A stretch of 64,000 nt of DNA from an uncultured Dorea sp. GTDB lineage: Bacteria; Bacillota; Clostridia; Lachnospirales; Lachnospiraceae. Positions 25,181-34,087 of this stretch are shown here, in pieces. A program made the translations under genes and the position numbers. Numbering within the stretch: the stretch's first letter is position 1; the number at the start of each line of letters is the position of its first letter. The stretch covers positions 1-64,000 of the forward strand of contig CAJUAM010000018.1 of NCBI GenBank assembly GCA_910584615.1. The letters run 5' to 3'. The notes under the pieces are model-generated. The model ran no database searches. It worked only from the letters and a program-made list of their open reading frames with translations, and was not told the DNA's origin.

Positions 25181-26596
25181 GTGAAAAAATATTATCTGGC
25201 TGTAGATATTGGGGCATCAAGCGGCCGGCATATGCTGGCTCATATGGAAGATGGATGTTTGCAGCTTGAAGAAGTTTACCGTTTCCAGAACGGGATGCAG
25301 GAGATGGACGGAGCGCTCTGCTGGGATTTTGACAGGCTGTTTTCGGAAATAAAGAAGGGAATGATTCGGTGCAGAGAGGTTGGAAAGATTCCGGTTTCTA
25401 TGGCGGTAGATACATGGGGTGTGGATTTTGTCCTGCTTGATAAAAAAGATCGTGTTTTAGGGCAGTGTGTGGGCTATCGGGATAAAAGAACGAAGGGAAT
25501 GGACAAAAAGGTAGAGTCTGTTATCCCGCAGGAGAGACTTTATGAGCGGACCGGCATACAAAAGCAGGTATACAATACGATTTATCAGCTTCAGTCAGTC
25601 AAAGAAGAGCATCCTGAGTATCTGAAGGCAGCGGAATCACTTCTTATGACACCGGATTATTTTCACTTTCTGCTCACAGGTGTTAAAAAGATGGAGTATA
25701 CCATCGCGACTACAGGGCAGCTGGTCAATGTAGAGACAAAAGACTGGGACTTCGAGCTGATAGATCTGCTTGGGTTTCCGAAAAAGATCTTCCGGAGTGT
25801 ATCTATGCCTGGGACGTATGCCGGGAACCTCTCGGATGATGTAAAGCAGGAAGTTGGATTTGACTGTAAGGTTGTATTGCCGGCTTCCCATGATACCGGG
25901 TCAGCGGTGCTTGCAGTTCCTGCTAAGGGAGAAGATGTTCTTTATATCAGTTCCGGCACATGGTCTCTTATGGGAGTGGAAAGAAAAGAGCCAGACTGTT
26001 CTATGCGCAGTATGAAGTCCTGCTTTACGAATGAAGGCGGATATGATTACCGGTACAGATATTTGAGAAATATAATGGGACTTTGGATGATACAGTCTGT
26101 AAAAAAAGAATTGGCGCCTGATCTGAGTTATGAAAAGATCTGTGAGGCGGCGGCAGGGGAAGAGATCCGCTCTATTGTAGACTGCAACGATGACAGTTTT
26201 CTTGCGCCGGAGAGTATGGCAAAGGCAGTGCAGGATTTTTGCGAAAATACAAAGCAGCAGATTCCGAAAACTCTGGCAGAGATCGCGGCAGTCATCTATC
26301 ATAGTCTGGCGAAATGCTATGCGGATACGCTTGGTTTTATGGAAGAGATCACAGGAAAGCATTATGATACGGTTTATGTAGTGGGGGGCGGATCTAGCGC
26401 TGATTATCTGAATAAACTGACAGCCGGCTATACAGGCAGAAAGGTATCTGCGGGACCGGTAGAGGCTACTGCCATCGGAAATGTCGCCGTTCAGATGATT
26501 AGTGACGGTGTGTTTGAAGATTTGTCAGAAATGCGCAGGTGTATACGAGAGTCATTTGATATAAAGTTATATGTTCCGGATAAAATAAGAGATTAA
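25181..26596 (+). CDS. rhaB: Rhamnulokinase-like sugar kinase
   Basis: 471 residues. RhaB hallmarks: LAVDIGASSGRHMLAHM at the N-terminus, SMAVDTWGVDFVLLD, ASHDTGSAVLAVP, YISSGTWSLMGVE and VVGGGSSADYLN with PVEATAIGNVAVQ at the end. The enzyme phosphorylates a ketose at C1 (L-rhamnulose in the type enzyme; RhaB enzymes also accept other ketoses). The start is a GTG at 25181 preceded by GAGGTGG; longer in-frame sequence overlaps the promoter. It is the first gene of a seven-gene operon. No rhamnose isomerase or rhamnose regulator is nearby, so the true substrate may be another ketose. Confidence 0.85.
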   Translation: MKKYYLAVDIGASSGRHMLAHMEDGCLQLEEVYRFQNGMQEMDGALCWDFDRLFSEIKKGMIRCREVGKIPVSMAVDTWGVDFVLLDKKDRVLGQCVGYRDKRTKGMDKKVESVIPQERLYERTGIQKQVYNTIYQLQSVKEEHPEYLKAAESLLMTPDYFHFLLTGVKKMEYTIATTGQLVNVETKDWDFELIDLLGFPKKIFRSVSMPGTYAGNLSDDVKQEVGFDCKVVLPASHDTGSAVLAVPAKGEDVLYISSGTWSLMGVERKEPDCSMRSMKSCFTNEGGYDYRYRYLRNIMGLWMIQSVKKELAPDLSYEKICEAAAGEEIRSIVDCNDDSFLAPESMAKAVQDFCENTKQQIPKTLAEIAAVIYHSLAKCYADTLGFMEEITGKHYDTVYVVGGGSSADYLNKLTAGYTGRKVSAGPVEATAIGNVAVQMISDGVFEDLSEMRRCIRESFDIKLYVPDKIRD

Positions 26597-26622
26597 TTGA
26601 AGGTAGAAAAAGGAGGATTGCG

Positions 26623-27294
26623 ATGAAGACAGAACTTGAAATTAAAAAAGAAATGTGTGAGATCGGACAAAGAGTCTATAATAGAGGGATGGTAGCGGCA
26701 AATGACGGTAATTTTTCAGTAAAGCTCAATGACCATGAATTTTTTTGTACTCCGACGGGTGTCAGTAAAGGGTTCATGACACCAGAGTATATCTGCAGAG
26801 TAGATGATGAGGGGAATGTTCTGGAGGCGAATGAGGGATTTAAGCCTTCTTCTGAGGTAAAGATGCATATGAGGGTTTATAGAGAGCGCCCGGATGTAAA
26901 GGCAGTCGTACATGCGCATCCGATGTATGCAACAACGTTTGCGATCGCGGGTATTCCGCTTATGGAGCCGATCATGCCGGAGGCGGTGATCGCTCTGGGC
27001 GGTGTTCCTCTTGCAAGATACGGAACACCTTCTACGGTAGAAGTTCCGGATTCTATCATGCCGTACCTTCAGAAGTACGATGCGGTATTGTTGGAAAATC
27101 ACGGCGCGCTTACATATTCTGATACGCTGCTTAACGCATATCATAAGATGGAATCTCTGGAGTTCTATGCCCGTCTTATGTATCAGGCAAAGATGATCGG
27201 CGGTCCTCAGATTTTAGATGAAAAAAGGGTGGAAGAGCTATATGAGATCAGAAGGAATATGGGATTGTGCGGAAAGCACCCGGCAAACCAGTAG
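26623..27294 (+). CDS. Class II aldolase (L-fuculose-1-phosphate aldolase type)
   Basis: 223 residues of the zinc-dependent class II aldolase/adducin family. It has GNFSVKL, PTGVSKG, the zinc ligands in VVHAHPMYATTFA, the catalytic Glu in MPEAVIALGG and ENHGALTYS. The family cleaves ketose-1-phosphates to dihydroxyacetone phosphate and an aldehyde. Placed directly after the RhaB-like kinase (26-base gap), it forms a kinase-aldolase pair for a ketose-1-phosphate such as fuculose-, rhamnulose-, xylulose- or ribulose-1-phosphate. AAAAGGAGG precedes the ATG. Confidence 0.88.
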   Translation: MKTELEIKKEMCEIGQRVYNRGMVAANDGNFSVKLNDHEFFCTPTGVSKGFMTPEYICRVDDEGNVLEANEGFKPSSEVKMHMRVYRERPDVKAVVHAHPMYATTFAIAGIPLMEPIMPEAVIALGGVPLARYGTPSTVEVPDSIMPYLQKYDAVLLENHGALTYSDTLLNAYHKMESLEFYARLMYQAKMIGGPQILDEKRVEELYEIRRNMGLCGKHPANQ

Positions 27295-27314
27295 ACACTG
27301 TTAGGAGGTGTGAG

Positions 27315-28094
27315 ATGTTAGCGATAGAGAGGCGGAACGAGATTTTAGAAAAGCTGCAGAGCGAAAAGAGGGTTGTAGTCAGTGAACTCAGTCAGCATTA
27401 CGGAGTATCTGAGGAAACCATACGGAGGGATCTTGAAAAGCTGGAAAATGACGGGCTTGTTATTAAAAGTTACGGCGGCGCTGTCCTGAATGAACACAGT
27501 ATTTTTGATCTGCCATTTAATATACGCAAAAACCAGATGATTGTGGAAAAGCAAAAGATTGCAGAGCTGACGGATGAACTGGTAAGGGATGGAGAAGCAG
27601 TTATGCTTGATGCCAGTTCAACGGCTGCCTATATTGCAAGAGGCTTAAGAAAAAAGAAAAAGCTTACGGTCATTACAAATTCTGTAGAAATTATCATAGA
27701 GCTTTTCGGAGTTCCGGAATGGAATGTGATATCGACAGGAGGCGTGTCAAGGGAGAAATCATTTGGGCTGGTAGGACCGCGGACTAATCAGATGATCAGT
27801 TATTATCATGTAGATAAAGCGTTTATTTCCTGCAAAGGTCTTACTATGGATACAGGGCTTACAGATTCGGACGAACAGGATGCAGACAGTAAAAGGGCAA
27901 TGCTTAAAGCTGCAAATGAAAGAATTCTTGTAATCGACAGTTCTAAGTTTGGAAAGTCGGCATTCACAAGGATCACCGGGCTTGACGATATCAATAAAGT
28001 AGTGACGGACAAGAAACCGTCAGCGCAGTGGATGAAAGAATTCGAGAGATTGGGGATTGAATGTATTTATCCGGACAGAAAAAATAAAAATTAA
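27315..28094 (+). CDS. DeoR/GlpR-family transcriptional regulator, in-operon
   Basis: 259 residues: N-terminal helix-turn-helix (VVVSELSQHYGVSEETIRRD) and a C-terminal DeoR sugar-phosphate sensor domain (MLDASSTAAYIARGL, VITNSVEI, STGGVSREKSFGLVG, DKAFISCKGL). These repressors respond to phosphorylated sugars, fitting the kinase-aldolase operon. AGGAGGTG lies 4 bases before the ATG. Gaps to its neighbours are about 20 bases, so it is co-transcribed and probably autoregulates the operon through the direct repeat at 25087. Confidence 0.9.
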   Translation: MLAIERRNEILEKLQSEKRVVVSELSQHYGVSEETIRRDLEKLENDGLVIKSYGGAVLNEHSIFDLPFNIRKNQMIVEKQKIAELTDELVRDGEAVMLDASSTAAYIARGLRKKKKLTVITNSVEIIIELFGVPEWNVISTGGVSREKSFGLVGPRTNQMISYYHVDKAFISCKGLTMDTGLTDSDEQDADSKRAMLKAANERILVIDSSKFGKSAFTRITGLDDINKVVTDKKPSAQWMKEFERLGIECIYPDRKNKN

Positions 28095-28113
28095 TATATC
28101 AGGAGGTAATGTT

Positions 28114-28965
28114 ATGCCATTAGTTACATCAAAAAAAATGTTAGAGGATGCACAGAAAGGAAACTATGCAGTTGGGGCATTCAATGCGGAAAATATGGAG
28201 ATGGTAAAAGCTATCATTCAGGCCGCGGAAGAATTAAAGGCTCCGGTTATGATCCAGACGACTCCATCGACTATTAAGTATGGGACATTGGAGACTTATG
28301 CGGCAATGGTATCTGCTGAAGCGAAAAGGGCAGCAGTTCCGGTATGTCTCCACCTTGATCACGGCAGCAGTTTTGAATTGGCGGTACAGGCAATGAAGGC
28401 AGGATATACATCTGTTATGATCGACGGCTCTCATGAGGATTTTGAAGGGAATGTGGCAGTGACCAAAAAAGTGGCAGATGTAGCGAATGCCCTTGGGATC
28501 CCTGTAGAGGCTGAACTTGGAAAAGTCGGAGGCAAAGAGGATGATTTGGAAGCTGAGGCCGATACGAATACAGATCCTGAGGAGGCAAAGGAGTTTGTAG
28601 AGAGAACAGGTGTTACTTCTCTTGCGGTTGCTATCGGGACTGCGCACGGTTTTTATCATGGGACGCCGGTTCTTGATAAAGAGCGTGTATCTGAGGTGAA
28701 GAAACTGGTATCTGTTCCGCTGGTGCTTCACGGCGCATCAGGTCTTAGCGAGGAGGATGTAAGAGAGTGTGTTGAAAGAGGAATGTGCAAAGTAAATTTC
28801 GCGACGGAACTTCGGGCGGCATACACAGATGCATGTAAAAAGCTTCTTGAAGAAAAGCCGGAGACTTTTGATCCGAAGAAATTGGGAGTTGTTGGGATCG
28901 AGGCAGTAAAGGAAATCGTTAAGAGCCGTATGATCATGTGCGGATGTAATGGGAAGGCTGAATAA
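28114..28965 (+). CDS. gatY: Class II fructose/tagatose-bisphosphate aldolase (GatY/KbaY type)
   Basis: 283 residues of the zinc-dependent FBP aldolase class II family: GAFNAENMEMVKAII, zinc ligands in CLHLDHGSSFELA, VMIDGSHEDF, VEAELGKVGGKEDD, AVAIGTAHGFYHG and LVLHGASGL with CKVNFATELR. It is the size of GatY/KbaY tagatose-bisphosphate aldolases. The presence of a GatZ-type partner at the end of the same operon supports tagatose-1,6-bisphosphate or a related ketose bisphosphate over plain fructose bisphosphate. CAGGAGGTAATG precedes the start at 28114. Confidence 0.85.
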   Translation: MPLVTSKKMLEDAQKGNYAVGAFNAENMEMVKAIIQAAEELKAPVMIQTTPSTIKYGTLETYAAMVSAEAKRAAVPVCLHLDHGSSFELAVQAMKAGYTSVMIDGSHEDFEGNVAVTKKVADVANALGIPVEAELGKVGGKEDDLEAEADTNTDPEEAKEFVERTGVTSLAVAIGTAHGFYHGTPVLDKERVSEVKKLVSVPLVLHGASGLSEEDVRECVERGMCKVNFATELRAAYTDACKKLLEEKPETFDPKKLGVVGIEAVKEIVKSRMIMCGCNGKAE

Positions 28966-28981
28966 TTAATTGGAGGATCCT

Positions 28982-30496
28982 ATGAAACAATATTTATTGG
29001 GGATTGATATAGGTACGAGTGCCTGCAAGATTGCCGTCTTTGAGGAAAACGGACAAGTGATCGCCAGCGGAAGCGGTGATTATCAGGTGTATTATCCAAA
29101 AGCCGGATGGGCAGAGCAGAATCCGGATGAATGGTGGGCGGCGGTATGTAAGGCTATACGTGAAACTTTAGAAAAAGGAAATGTAAAACCGCAGGAGATT
29201 GCAGGAATAGGTATTGACGGACAGAGCTGGTCTGCGATACCTATGGACAGGGACGGCAATGTTCTTGCGAATACTCCCATCTGGATGGATACAAGAGCAG
29301 TGGATATCTGTGAGAAGGTGGGCGCGAGAGTAGGACAGGACAGTATCTTTAAAGTGTGTGGGAATCCATTTACGCCTTCTTACTCCACACCGAAGATATT
29401 GTGGTATAAAGAAAATCTGCCGGAAGTTTATGTCCGGACCTATAAGATATTGCAGTCTAACAGCTATATCGCGTACAGGCTGACAGGAGAGTTTACACAA
29501 GAGGTGTCGCAAGGGTACGGACTTCATTGCTTTGACATGAGAAAAGGTGTCTGGGATCTTGATATGTGCAGGGAGCTTGGTGTTGAGCCGGGGCTGCTCC
29601 CGGATATTGTTATGTGTCACCAGGTGGTTGGAAAAGTGACGCAGAAGGCAGCGGCAGAGTGCGGTCTCATGGAAGGGACTCCGGTTGTGGCAGGAGCTTT
29701 GGATGCGGCCTGCGGAACTCTTGGGGCGGGTGTGGTACATCCGGGTGAGACGCAGGAGCAGGGAGGTCAGGCGGGCGGAATGAGTATCTGTCTGGATAGT
29801 TATAAGGCAGATCCGAGATTGATATTAAGCTGTCATGCGGTGCCGGGGCAGTGGATCCTTCAGGGGGGGACTGTCGGCGGCGGCGGAGTGATGCGCTGGC
29901 TGGAAAGAGAGTTTGCTGATTATGAGAGAGTAAAAGGAAAAGAACTTGGTGTAAGTTCTCTTGAGATTTTTAACGAAATAGCAGCAAAGGTGAAGCCAGG
30001 AAGTGACGGCCTGGTATTCCTGCCTTATATGTCAGGAGAACGTACGCCGATCTGGGATCCGGATGCCAAGGGCGTCTATTATGGACTGGATTTCAGCAAG
30101 ACGAAGGGACATTTTGTACGTGCTTCCATGGAAGGTGTGGCATTGTCCCTGAGGCACAATATAGAAGTTGCCAAAGAGGCAGGAGCACAAGCGAAAGAGC
30201 TTCGCGCCATGGGTGGTTCGGCAAACTCACTTCTCTGGACACAGATCAAGGCAGATGTGACCGGAAAGAAGATCATCGTTCCGTCGTCAGATACAGCAAC
30301 TACGCTGGGGGCGGTCATTCTGGCAGGAGTGGGGATCGGGATGTATAAAAGCTTTGAAGAGGCAGTGGAAAAGACTGTAGTCATTAAGCGGGAACACCAG
30401 CCGGATCAGGGAAATAAAAAAGTGTATGATGAAAATTATGAGGTTTATCTTCAGTTGTATGAAAATTTGAAAGCAGTTATGGGAAGAAAGAGGTAA
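28982..30496 (+). CDS. FGGY-family carbohydrate kinase (xylulokinase-like)
   Basis: 504 residues. The N-terminal phosphate loop is GIDIGTSACKIAVF; WMDTRAVD, a glycine-rich QGGTVGGGGVMRW and FLPYMSGERTPIWD follow; the C-terminus has AMGGSANSLLWTQIKAD and TLGAVILAGVG. It should phosphorylate a ketose at C5/C6 or C1. The ATG at 28982 is five bases after GGAGG. Fourth-last in the operon, before a GatD-like dehydrogenase and GatZ. With the RhaB-like protein this operon has two kinases, suggesting that two substrates, or both ends of one ketose, are phosphorylated. Confidence 0.87.
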   Translation: MKQYLLGIDIGTSACKIAVFEENGQVIASGSGDYQVYYPKAGWAEQNPDEWWAAVCKAIRETLEKGNVKPQEIAGIGIDGQSWSAIPMDRDGNVLANTPIWMDTRAVDICEKVGARVGQDSIFKVCGNPFTPSYSTPKILWYKENLPEVYVRTYKILQSNSYIAYRLTGEFTQEVSQGYGLHCFDMRKGVWDLDMCRELGVEPGLLPDIVMCHQVVGKVTQKAAAECGLMEGTPVVAGALDAACGTLGAGVVHPGETQEQGGQAGGMSICLDSYKADPRLILSCHAVPGQWILQGGTVGGGGVMRWLEREFADYERVKGKELGVSSLEIFNEIAAKVKPGSDGLVFLPYMSGERTPIWDPDAKGVYYGLDFSKTKGHFVRASMEGVALSLRHNIEVAKEAGAQAKELRAMGGSANSLLWTQIKADVTGKKIIVPSSDTATTLGAVILAGVGIGMYKSFEEAVEKTVVIKREHQPDQGNKKVYDENYEVYLQLYENLKAVMGRKR

Positions 30497-30502
30497 TCAA
30501 AG

Positions 30503-31561
30503 ATGAGCAATATGAAAGCAGGGGTAGTACACGCAAGAGAAGATATCCGGTTTGAAGATATTGAAAAACCGGTGCCGGGCGAAGGTCAGGTATTAATTAA
30601 AGTCAAATATACCGGAATATGTGGTTCGGATGTACCGAGGGTCAATGCAGATGCATGCCATTTTTTCCCGAATGTATTAGGGCATGAGTTTTCCGGAACA
30701 GTAGAAGAGACCGGAGAAGGTGTCACTTCCTTAAAGGCAGGCGACCGTGTGGCAGGGGTTCCGCTTATTCCGTGTATGAAATGTGAAGACTGTCAGAAAG
30801 GGAACTATTCCCTTTGCAAAAATTACAGTTTTATCGGTTCCAGAGAATTTGGAAGCTTTGCAGAGTATGTTGTAGTTCCGGAGAAAAATGCAGTGAAGTT
30901 TGATGAGGAAGTTTCCTTTGAGCAGGGAGCGTTTTTCGAGCCTGCAACGGTAGCGCTCCATGGTCTTAAGAGAGTTCCGTATGAAGGCGGGAAGACAGTA
31001 GCCATTTTGGGCGGAGGAACCATCGGTATGTTTGTGATGCAGTGGGCAAAGATCTTCGGAGCAGCAGAGGCAGTCGTATTTGATATTGAGCCGTCCCGTC
31101 TGGAGCTTGGAAAGCGTCTGGGGGCTACGGCCGGAATCAACACGTTAGAAAAAGATTTTATGGATCAGGCTATGGAACTGACAGAAGGAAGAGGTTTTGA
31201 CTATGTGTTTGAAACGGCCGGAAATACGATCACTATGAAGATGGCGTTCGAACTGGCAGCTAATAAGGCTGATGTATGCTTTGTGGGAACTCCTACGAGA
31301 GATTTAAGTTTTTCTGTAAAAGAGTGGGAGAATATGAACCGCAAGGAATTTACGCTTACCGGATCATGGATGTCTTACAGCGCACCGTTTCCGGGACAGG
31401 AGTGGAAAGCGGTAGCTCATTACTTTAAAACCGGCGATCTGAAATTTGACGAGTCATTTATCTTCAAAAAGGTGCCTCTTGAGAAGATTGCGGATGCATT
31501 CGAATGGTATAAGACGCCTGGAACGGTAAAGGGCAAGATTCTGATTGACAGTGAACAATAA
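30503..31561 (+). CDS. gatD: Galactitol-1-phosphate 5-dehydrogenase-like zinc dehydrogenase
   Basis: 352 residues. The GatD-like pattern TGICGSDVPRVN...HFFPNVLGHEFSG is seen, with structural zinc CMKCEDCQKGNYSLC and Rossmann motif ILGGGTIGMFVM. GatD enzymes oxidise galactitol-1-phosphate to tagatose-6-phosphate, which agrees with GatY- and GatZ-type genes in the same operon. No galactitol PTS is present in the window, so either the polyol is phosphorylated by an FGGY kinase or the enzyme acts on a free polyol. The gene starts 6 bases after the kinase stop. Confidence 0.82.
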   Translation: MSNMKAGVVHAREDIRFEDIEKPVPGEGQVLIKVKYTGICGSDVPRVNADACHFFPNVLGHEFSGTVEETGEGVTSLKAGDRVAGVPLIPCMKCEDCQKGNYSLCKNYSFIGSREFGSFAEYVVVPEKNAVKFDEEVSFEQGAFFEPATVALHGLKRVPYEGGKTVAILGGGTIGMFVMQWAKIFGAAEAVVFDIEPSRLELGKRLGATAGINTLEKDFMDQAMELTEGRGFDYVFETAGNTITMKMAFELAANKADVCFVGTPTRDLSFSVKEWENMNRKEFTLTGSWMSYSAPFPGQEWKAVAHYFKTGDLKFDESFIFKKVPLEKIADAFEWYKTPGTVKGKILIDSEQ

Positions 31562-31589
31562 TATCATATAATGTGTGAAGGAGACAGCA

Positions 31590-32891
31590 ATGACAGCAAT
31601 ACATCCGCTCCATCAGATGATGGAGAATAGAAGGAATGGTAAAAAAGAAGGGATCCCGTCCTATTGCAGCGCGAATAAATATGTACTGGAAGCAGCGCTT
31701 GAGAGGGCGAAAGCGTTAAATCGCCCGACGCTTATTGAAGCAACCGCGAATCAGGTGAATCAATTCGGCGGATATACAGGAATGCGCCCTAAGGATTTTA
31801 AAGACCTTGTAACCGGGATGGCTAAGGAGATGGACGTAGATACGGACCTTCTGATCCTGGCGGGGGATCATCTCGGCCCGCTTACATGGAGCGATGAGCC
31901 GGAAAAAGAGGCAATGAAAAAGGCAGAGGATCTGGTTCGTGAGTTTGTGGAAGCCGGATTCACAAAGATCCATCTGGATACAAGCATGAAGCTTGGGGAT
32001 GATCCGAAAACGGAGATGCTTGCAACAGAGGTAATTGCCAGAAGAGGTGTGAAACTGTACAAGGCGTGCATAGATTCCTATGAAAAATTAAAAAAGACAG
32101 ATCCAGATGCCATGCGTCCGGTTTTTATCATCGGAAGTGAGGTGCCGATCCCTGGCGGCGCACAGGAGGCAGAAGAGGAAGTCAGTGTGACGAGGCCAGA
32201 GGATTTTCGCGATACAGTTGACACATATAAGCGTATTTTTGCAGAAGAAGGAGCGAAAGAAGCCTGGAAGGATATTATAGCAGTGGTTGTACAGCCAGGT
32301 GTAGAATTTGGCGATGCTCAGGTGTTCTATTATGACAGGGAAAATGCGAAAGATCTATGTGAAAGTCTTAAGGATTATCCGGAAATTGTTTTTGAGGGGC
32401 ATTCTACGGATTACCAGAGCAGAAAATGCTTAAAGGAAATGGTGGAGGATGGTATTGCTATCTTAAAAGTAGGGCCGGCGCTGACATTTGGCCTGAGAGA
32501 ATCTCTTTTTGCCTTAAGCAGAGTGGAAGAGGAACTGATTTCCGAAGAGAAACGGGCCCGCTTTGAGGATGTGCTTATAGATGCAATGCTGGAAGAACCC
32601 AAAAACTGGAAGAAGCACTATCATGGAAGTGAAGGAGAGATAGCTTTTGCGAGAAAATACAGCTACTCAGACCGATGCAGATATTACATAGGAGATGAGA
32701 AAGTCCAGGGAGCAATTGATAAGCTGATAGAGAATCTTTCGGGGATAGAGATTCCTATGAACATTATCCACCAGTATCTTCCGAAGCAATACGATAAGAT
32801 TGTAAATGGAGAGCTTGAAAAGACACCTGTTGCGATGATAAAAGACGGGGTGGTGCAGTATATGGAAGACTATGAATATGCTGCCTATTAG
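31590..32891 (+). CDS. gatZ: D-tagatose-bisphosphate aldolase, non-catalytic subunit (GatZ/KbaZ)
   Basis: 433 residues of the GatZ/KbaZ family: SYCSANKYVLEAALERAKAL, IEATANQVNQFGGYTGM, ILAGDHLGPLTW, FTKIHLDTSM, VFIIGSEVPIPGGAQ and FEGHSTDYQS. The subunit is needed for full activity and stability of the GatY/KbaY aldolase, encoded three genes upstream. AAGGAGAC lies 4-5 bases before the ATG at 31590. It is the last gene of the operon. Family recognition is firm; the physiological ketose is inferred. Confidence 0.93.
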   Translation: MTAIHPLHQMMENRRNGKKEGIPSYCSANKYVLEAALERAKALNRPTLIEATANQVNQFGGYTGMRPKDFKDLVTGMAKEMDVDTDLLILAGDHLGPLTWSDEPEKEAMKKAEDLVREFVEAGFTKIHLDTSMKLGDDPKTEMLATEVIARRGVKLYKACIDSYEKLKKTDPDAMRPVFIIGSEVPIPGGAQEAEEEVSVTRPEDFRDTVDTYKRIFAEEGAKEAWKDIIAVVVQPGVEFGDAQVFYYDRENAKDLCESLKDYPEIVFEGHSTDYQSRKCLKEMVEDGIAILKVGPALTFGLRESLFALSRVEEELISEEKRARFEDVLIDAMLEEPKNWKKHYHGSEGEIAFARKYSYSDRCRYYIGDEKVQGAIDKLIENLSGIEIPMNIIHQYLPKQYDKIVNGELEKTPVAMIKDGVVQYMEDYEYAAY

Positions 32892-32928
32892 ATCCTCAGA
32901 TGATATTTAAATAGAATTTTTGATGAAT

Positions 32929-32983
32929 GCGGCAGTTTCGCCTGTTTTCGGCATATGTATATGCGAAAAGACGGAAGTGCCGC
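32929..32983. repeat. Large imperfect hairpin downstream of gatZ
   Basis: GCGGCA at 32929 pairs with TGCCGC at 32983, and the arms between (TTTCGCCTGTTTTCGGCATAT against ATATGCGAAAAGACGGAAG) are largely complementary around a GTAT turn. No T-run follows on the plus strand. It may be a transcript-end stabiliser or a small non-autonomous repeat. The rest of 32892-33214 holds nothing else I recognise apart from a lone TATAAT at 33169. Confidence 0.55.
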
Positions 32984-33214
32984 AAAATTTAATTGATTTT
33001 ATCTTGCATATTGTCATACTGGATGCTATTATGATTTCAAATCAAAACTGCCGGCAGTTATTTTCAATATTAAAAGATGGCAAGTTTCTATTTTCATTGG
33101 TGTTTCAGCCAGAAAATCCAATTTAATGGAGCAAAAAACAAAGGATACTCAAAGAAAGGAGAATGTGTTATAATAGGACTAGCACAAAGACAGTTGTACC
33201 GTGGAGGTAGTGTG

Positions 33215-33754
33215 ATGAGGGATAATGAAGGAAAATTGTATACGGTAGCAGATATAGAGGCACTGCCAGAAGGGGAGTTGGCAGAGCTTATAGACGGGAA
33301 GATGTATATGATGGGAACACCTACTACGACGCATCAGAGAATAATTGGGTTTTTACACTTGAAATTTGGGAATTATATCAATGGCAGAAAAGGTAAGTGT
33401 GAAGTGTTTCTGTCTCCGTATGGAGTATACTTAAATGAAACGGATAATTATGTGATACCGGATCTGCTCGTAGTCTGTAATAAGGACAAGGTAGATGAGA
33501 AAGGCTGTCACGGAGGTCCGGATCTGGTGGTTGAGATCGTTTCGCCAAGTTCTAAAAAGATGGACTATGCGATAAAGCTGTTTAAATATCGGACCTATGG
33601 TGTGAGGGAATATTGGATTGTTGATCCGGAAAAGAGACGGATCCAGGTATATGATCTAGAGCATGATGATATGGAGGAATATACGTTTTCGGATAAAGTT
33701 TCTGTGGGCATCTATGATGGTGATCTGGAGATTGACTTTTCAGAAATGTTATGA
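33215..33754 (+). CDS. Uma2-family (DUF820) putative nuclease
   Basis: 179 residues. Uma2 family pattern: LIDGKMYMMGTPTTTHQRII, VFLSPYGVYLNETDNYVIPD, LLVVC, PDLVVEIVSPSSKKMDY (the Glu-x-Val-Ser-Pro-Ser motif with its Lys) and KLFKYRTYGVREYWIVDPE. The family has a PD-(D/E)XK fold; members are often called Uma2 restriction-like endonucleases, but most have no tested activity and they occur in many copies in some genomes. GTGGAGG precedes the ATG by 8 bases. Its stop overlaps the ATG of a broken lipoprotein gene, hinting that it landed beside that gene rather than belonging to its operon. Confidence 0.8.
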   Translation: MRDNEGKLYTVADIEALPEGELAELIDGKMYMMGTPTTTHQRIIGFLHLKFGNYINGRKGKCEVFLSPYGVYLNETDNYVIPDLLVVCNKDKVDEKGCHGGPDLVVEIVSPSSKKMDYAIKLFKYRTYGVREYWIVDPEKRRIQVYDLEHDDMEEYTFSDKVSVGIYDGDLEIDFSEML

Positions 33755-33987
33755 AAAAAGAATAATAAGCGTATTGGTATGAGTTGTTATGTTGATGGTT
33801 ATGATGACGGGATGTGCAGGTGGATCTGATCGTTGTGCATCCGACAGATGCGAACGGAGTGGAAGAACCTTGCCGGCAGGCATTAGAACAGGGGATAAAG
33901 GTGATGTGCTGGGACGCTCAGAATGTCTGGCGTTCAACAACTCCTATCACATTGGAAAATGCGGACGAAATATTAAAGGGAATGTAG
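33751..33987 (+). pseudogene. Decayed sugar ABC substrate-binding lipoprotein
   Basis: A lipoprotein signal with lipobox (VVMLMVMMTGCAGG) is readable if one base lost from an A-run is restored and one stop (TGA near 33779) is ignored. After GCAGG the frame shifts and continues DLIVVHPTDANGVEE, PCRQALEQGIKVMCWD, which matches the middle of the intact binding protein at 15677 (DLIMVHPNDADAVEE, VMCWD). A jump to TTPITLENADEILKGM-stop then ends the gene. Two internal deletions remove most of the domain. It shows that a second ABC importer once stood here; no ATPase or permease remains. Confidence 0.75.
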
Positions 33988-34023
33988 GAGAAAGTGATTT
34001 CTGATAAAATCAGTTGAACCAGG

Positions 34024-34071
34024 AAAAGCTGGTGTGCTTGTGGCTCTTTAGTCACAGGCACACCAGCTTTT
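34024..34071. terminator. Bidirectional terminator before the convergent aldolase gene
   Basis: AAAAGCTGGTGTGC pairs with GCACACCAGCTTTT, flanked by A and T runs, so it works on both strands; it serves the pseudogene side and the minus-strand aldolase operon. Confidence 0.85.
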
Positions 34072-34087
34072 ATCTGCGGTATCTGAT

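Noticed and set aside
25181..27294. Classical L-rhamnose catabolic operon
   Set aside because: Only a RhaB-like kinase and a small class II aldolase of the fuculose type are present; no RhaA, no RhaM and no rhamnose regulator.
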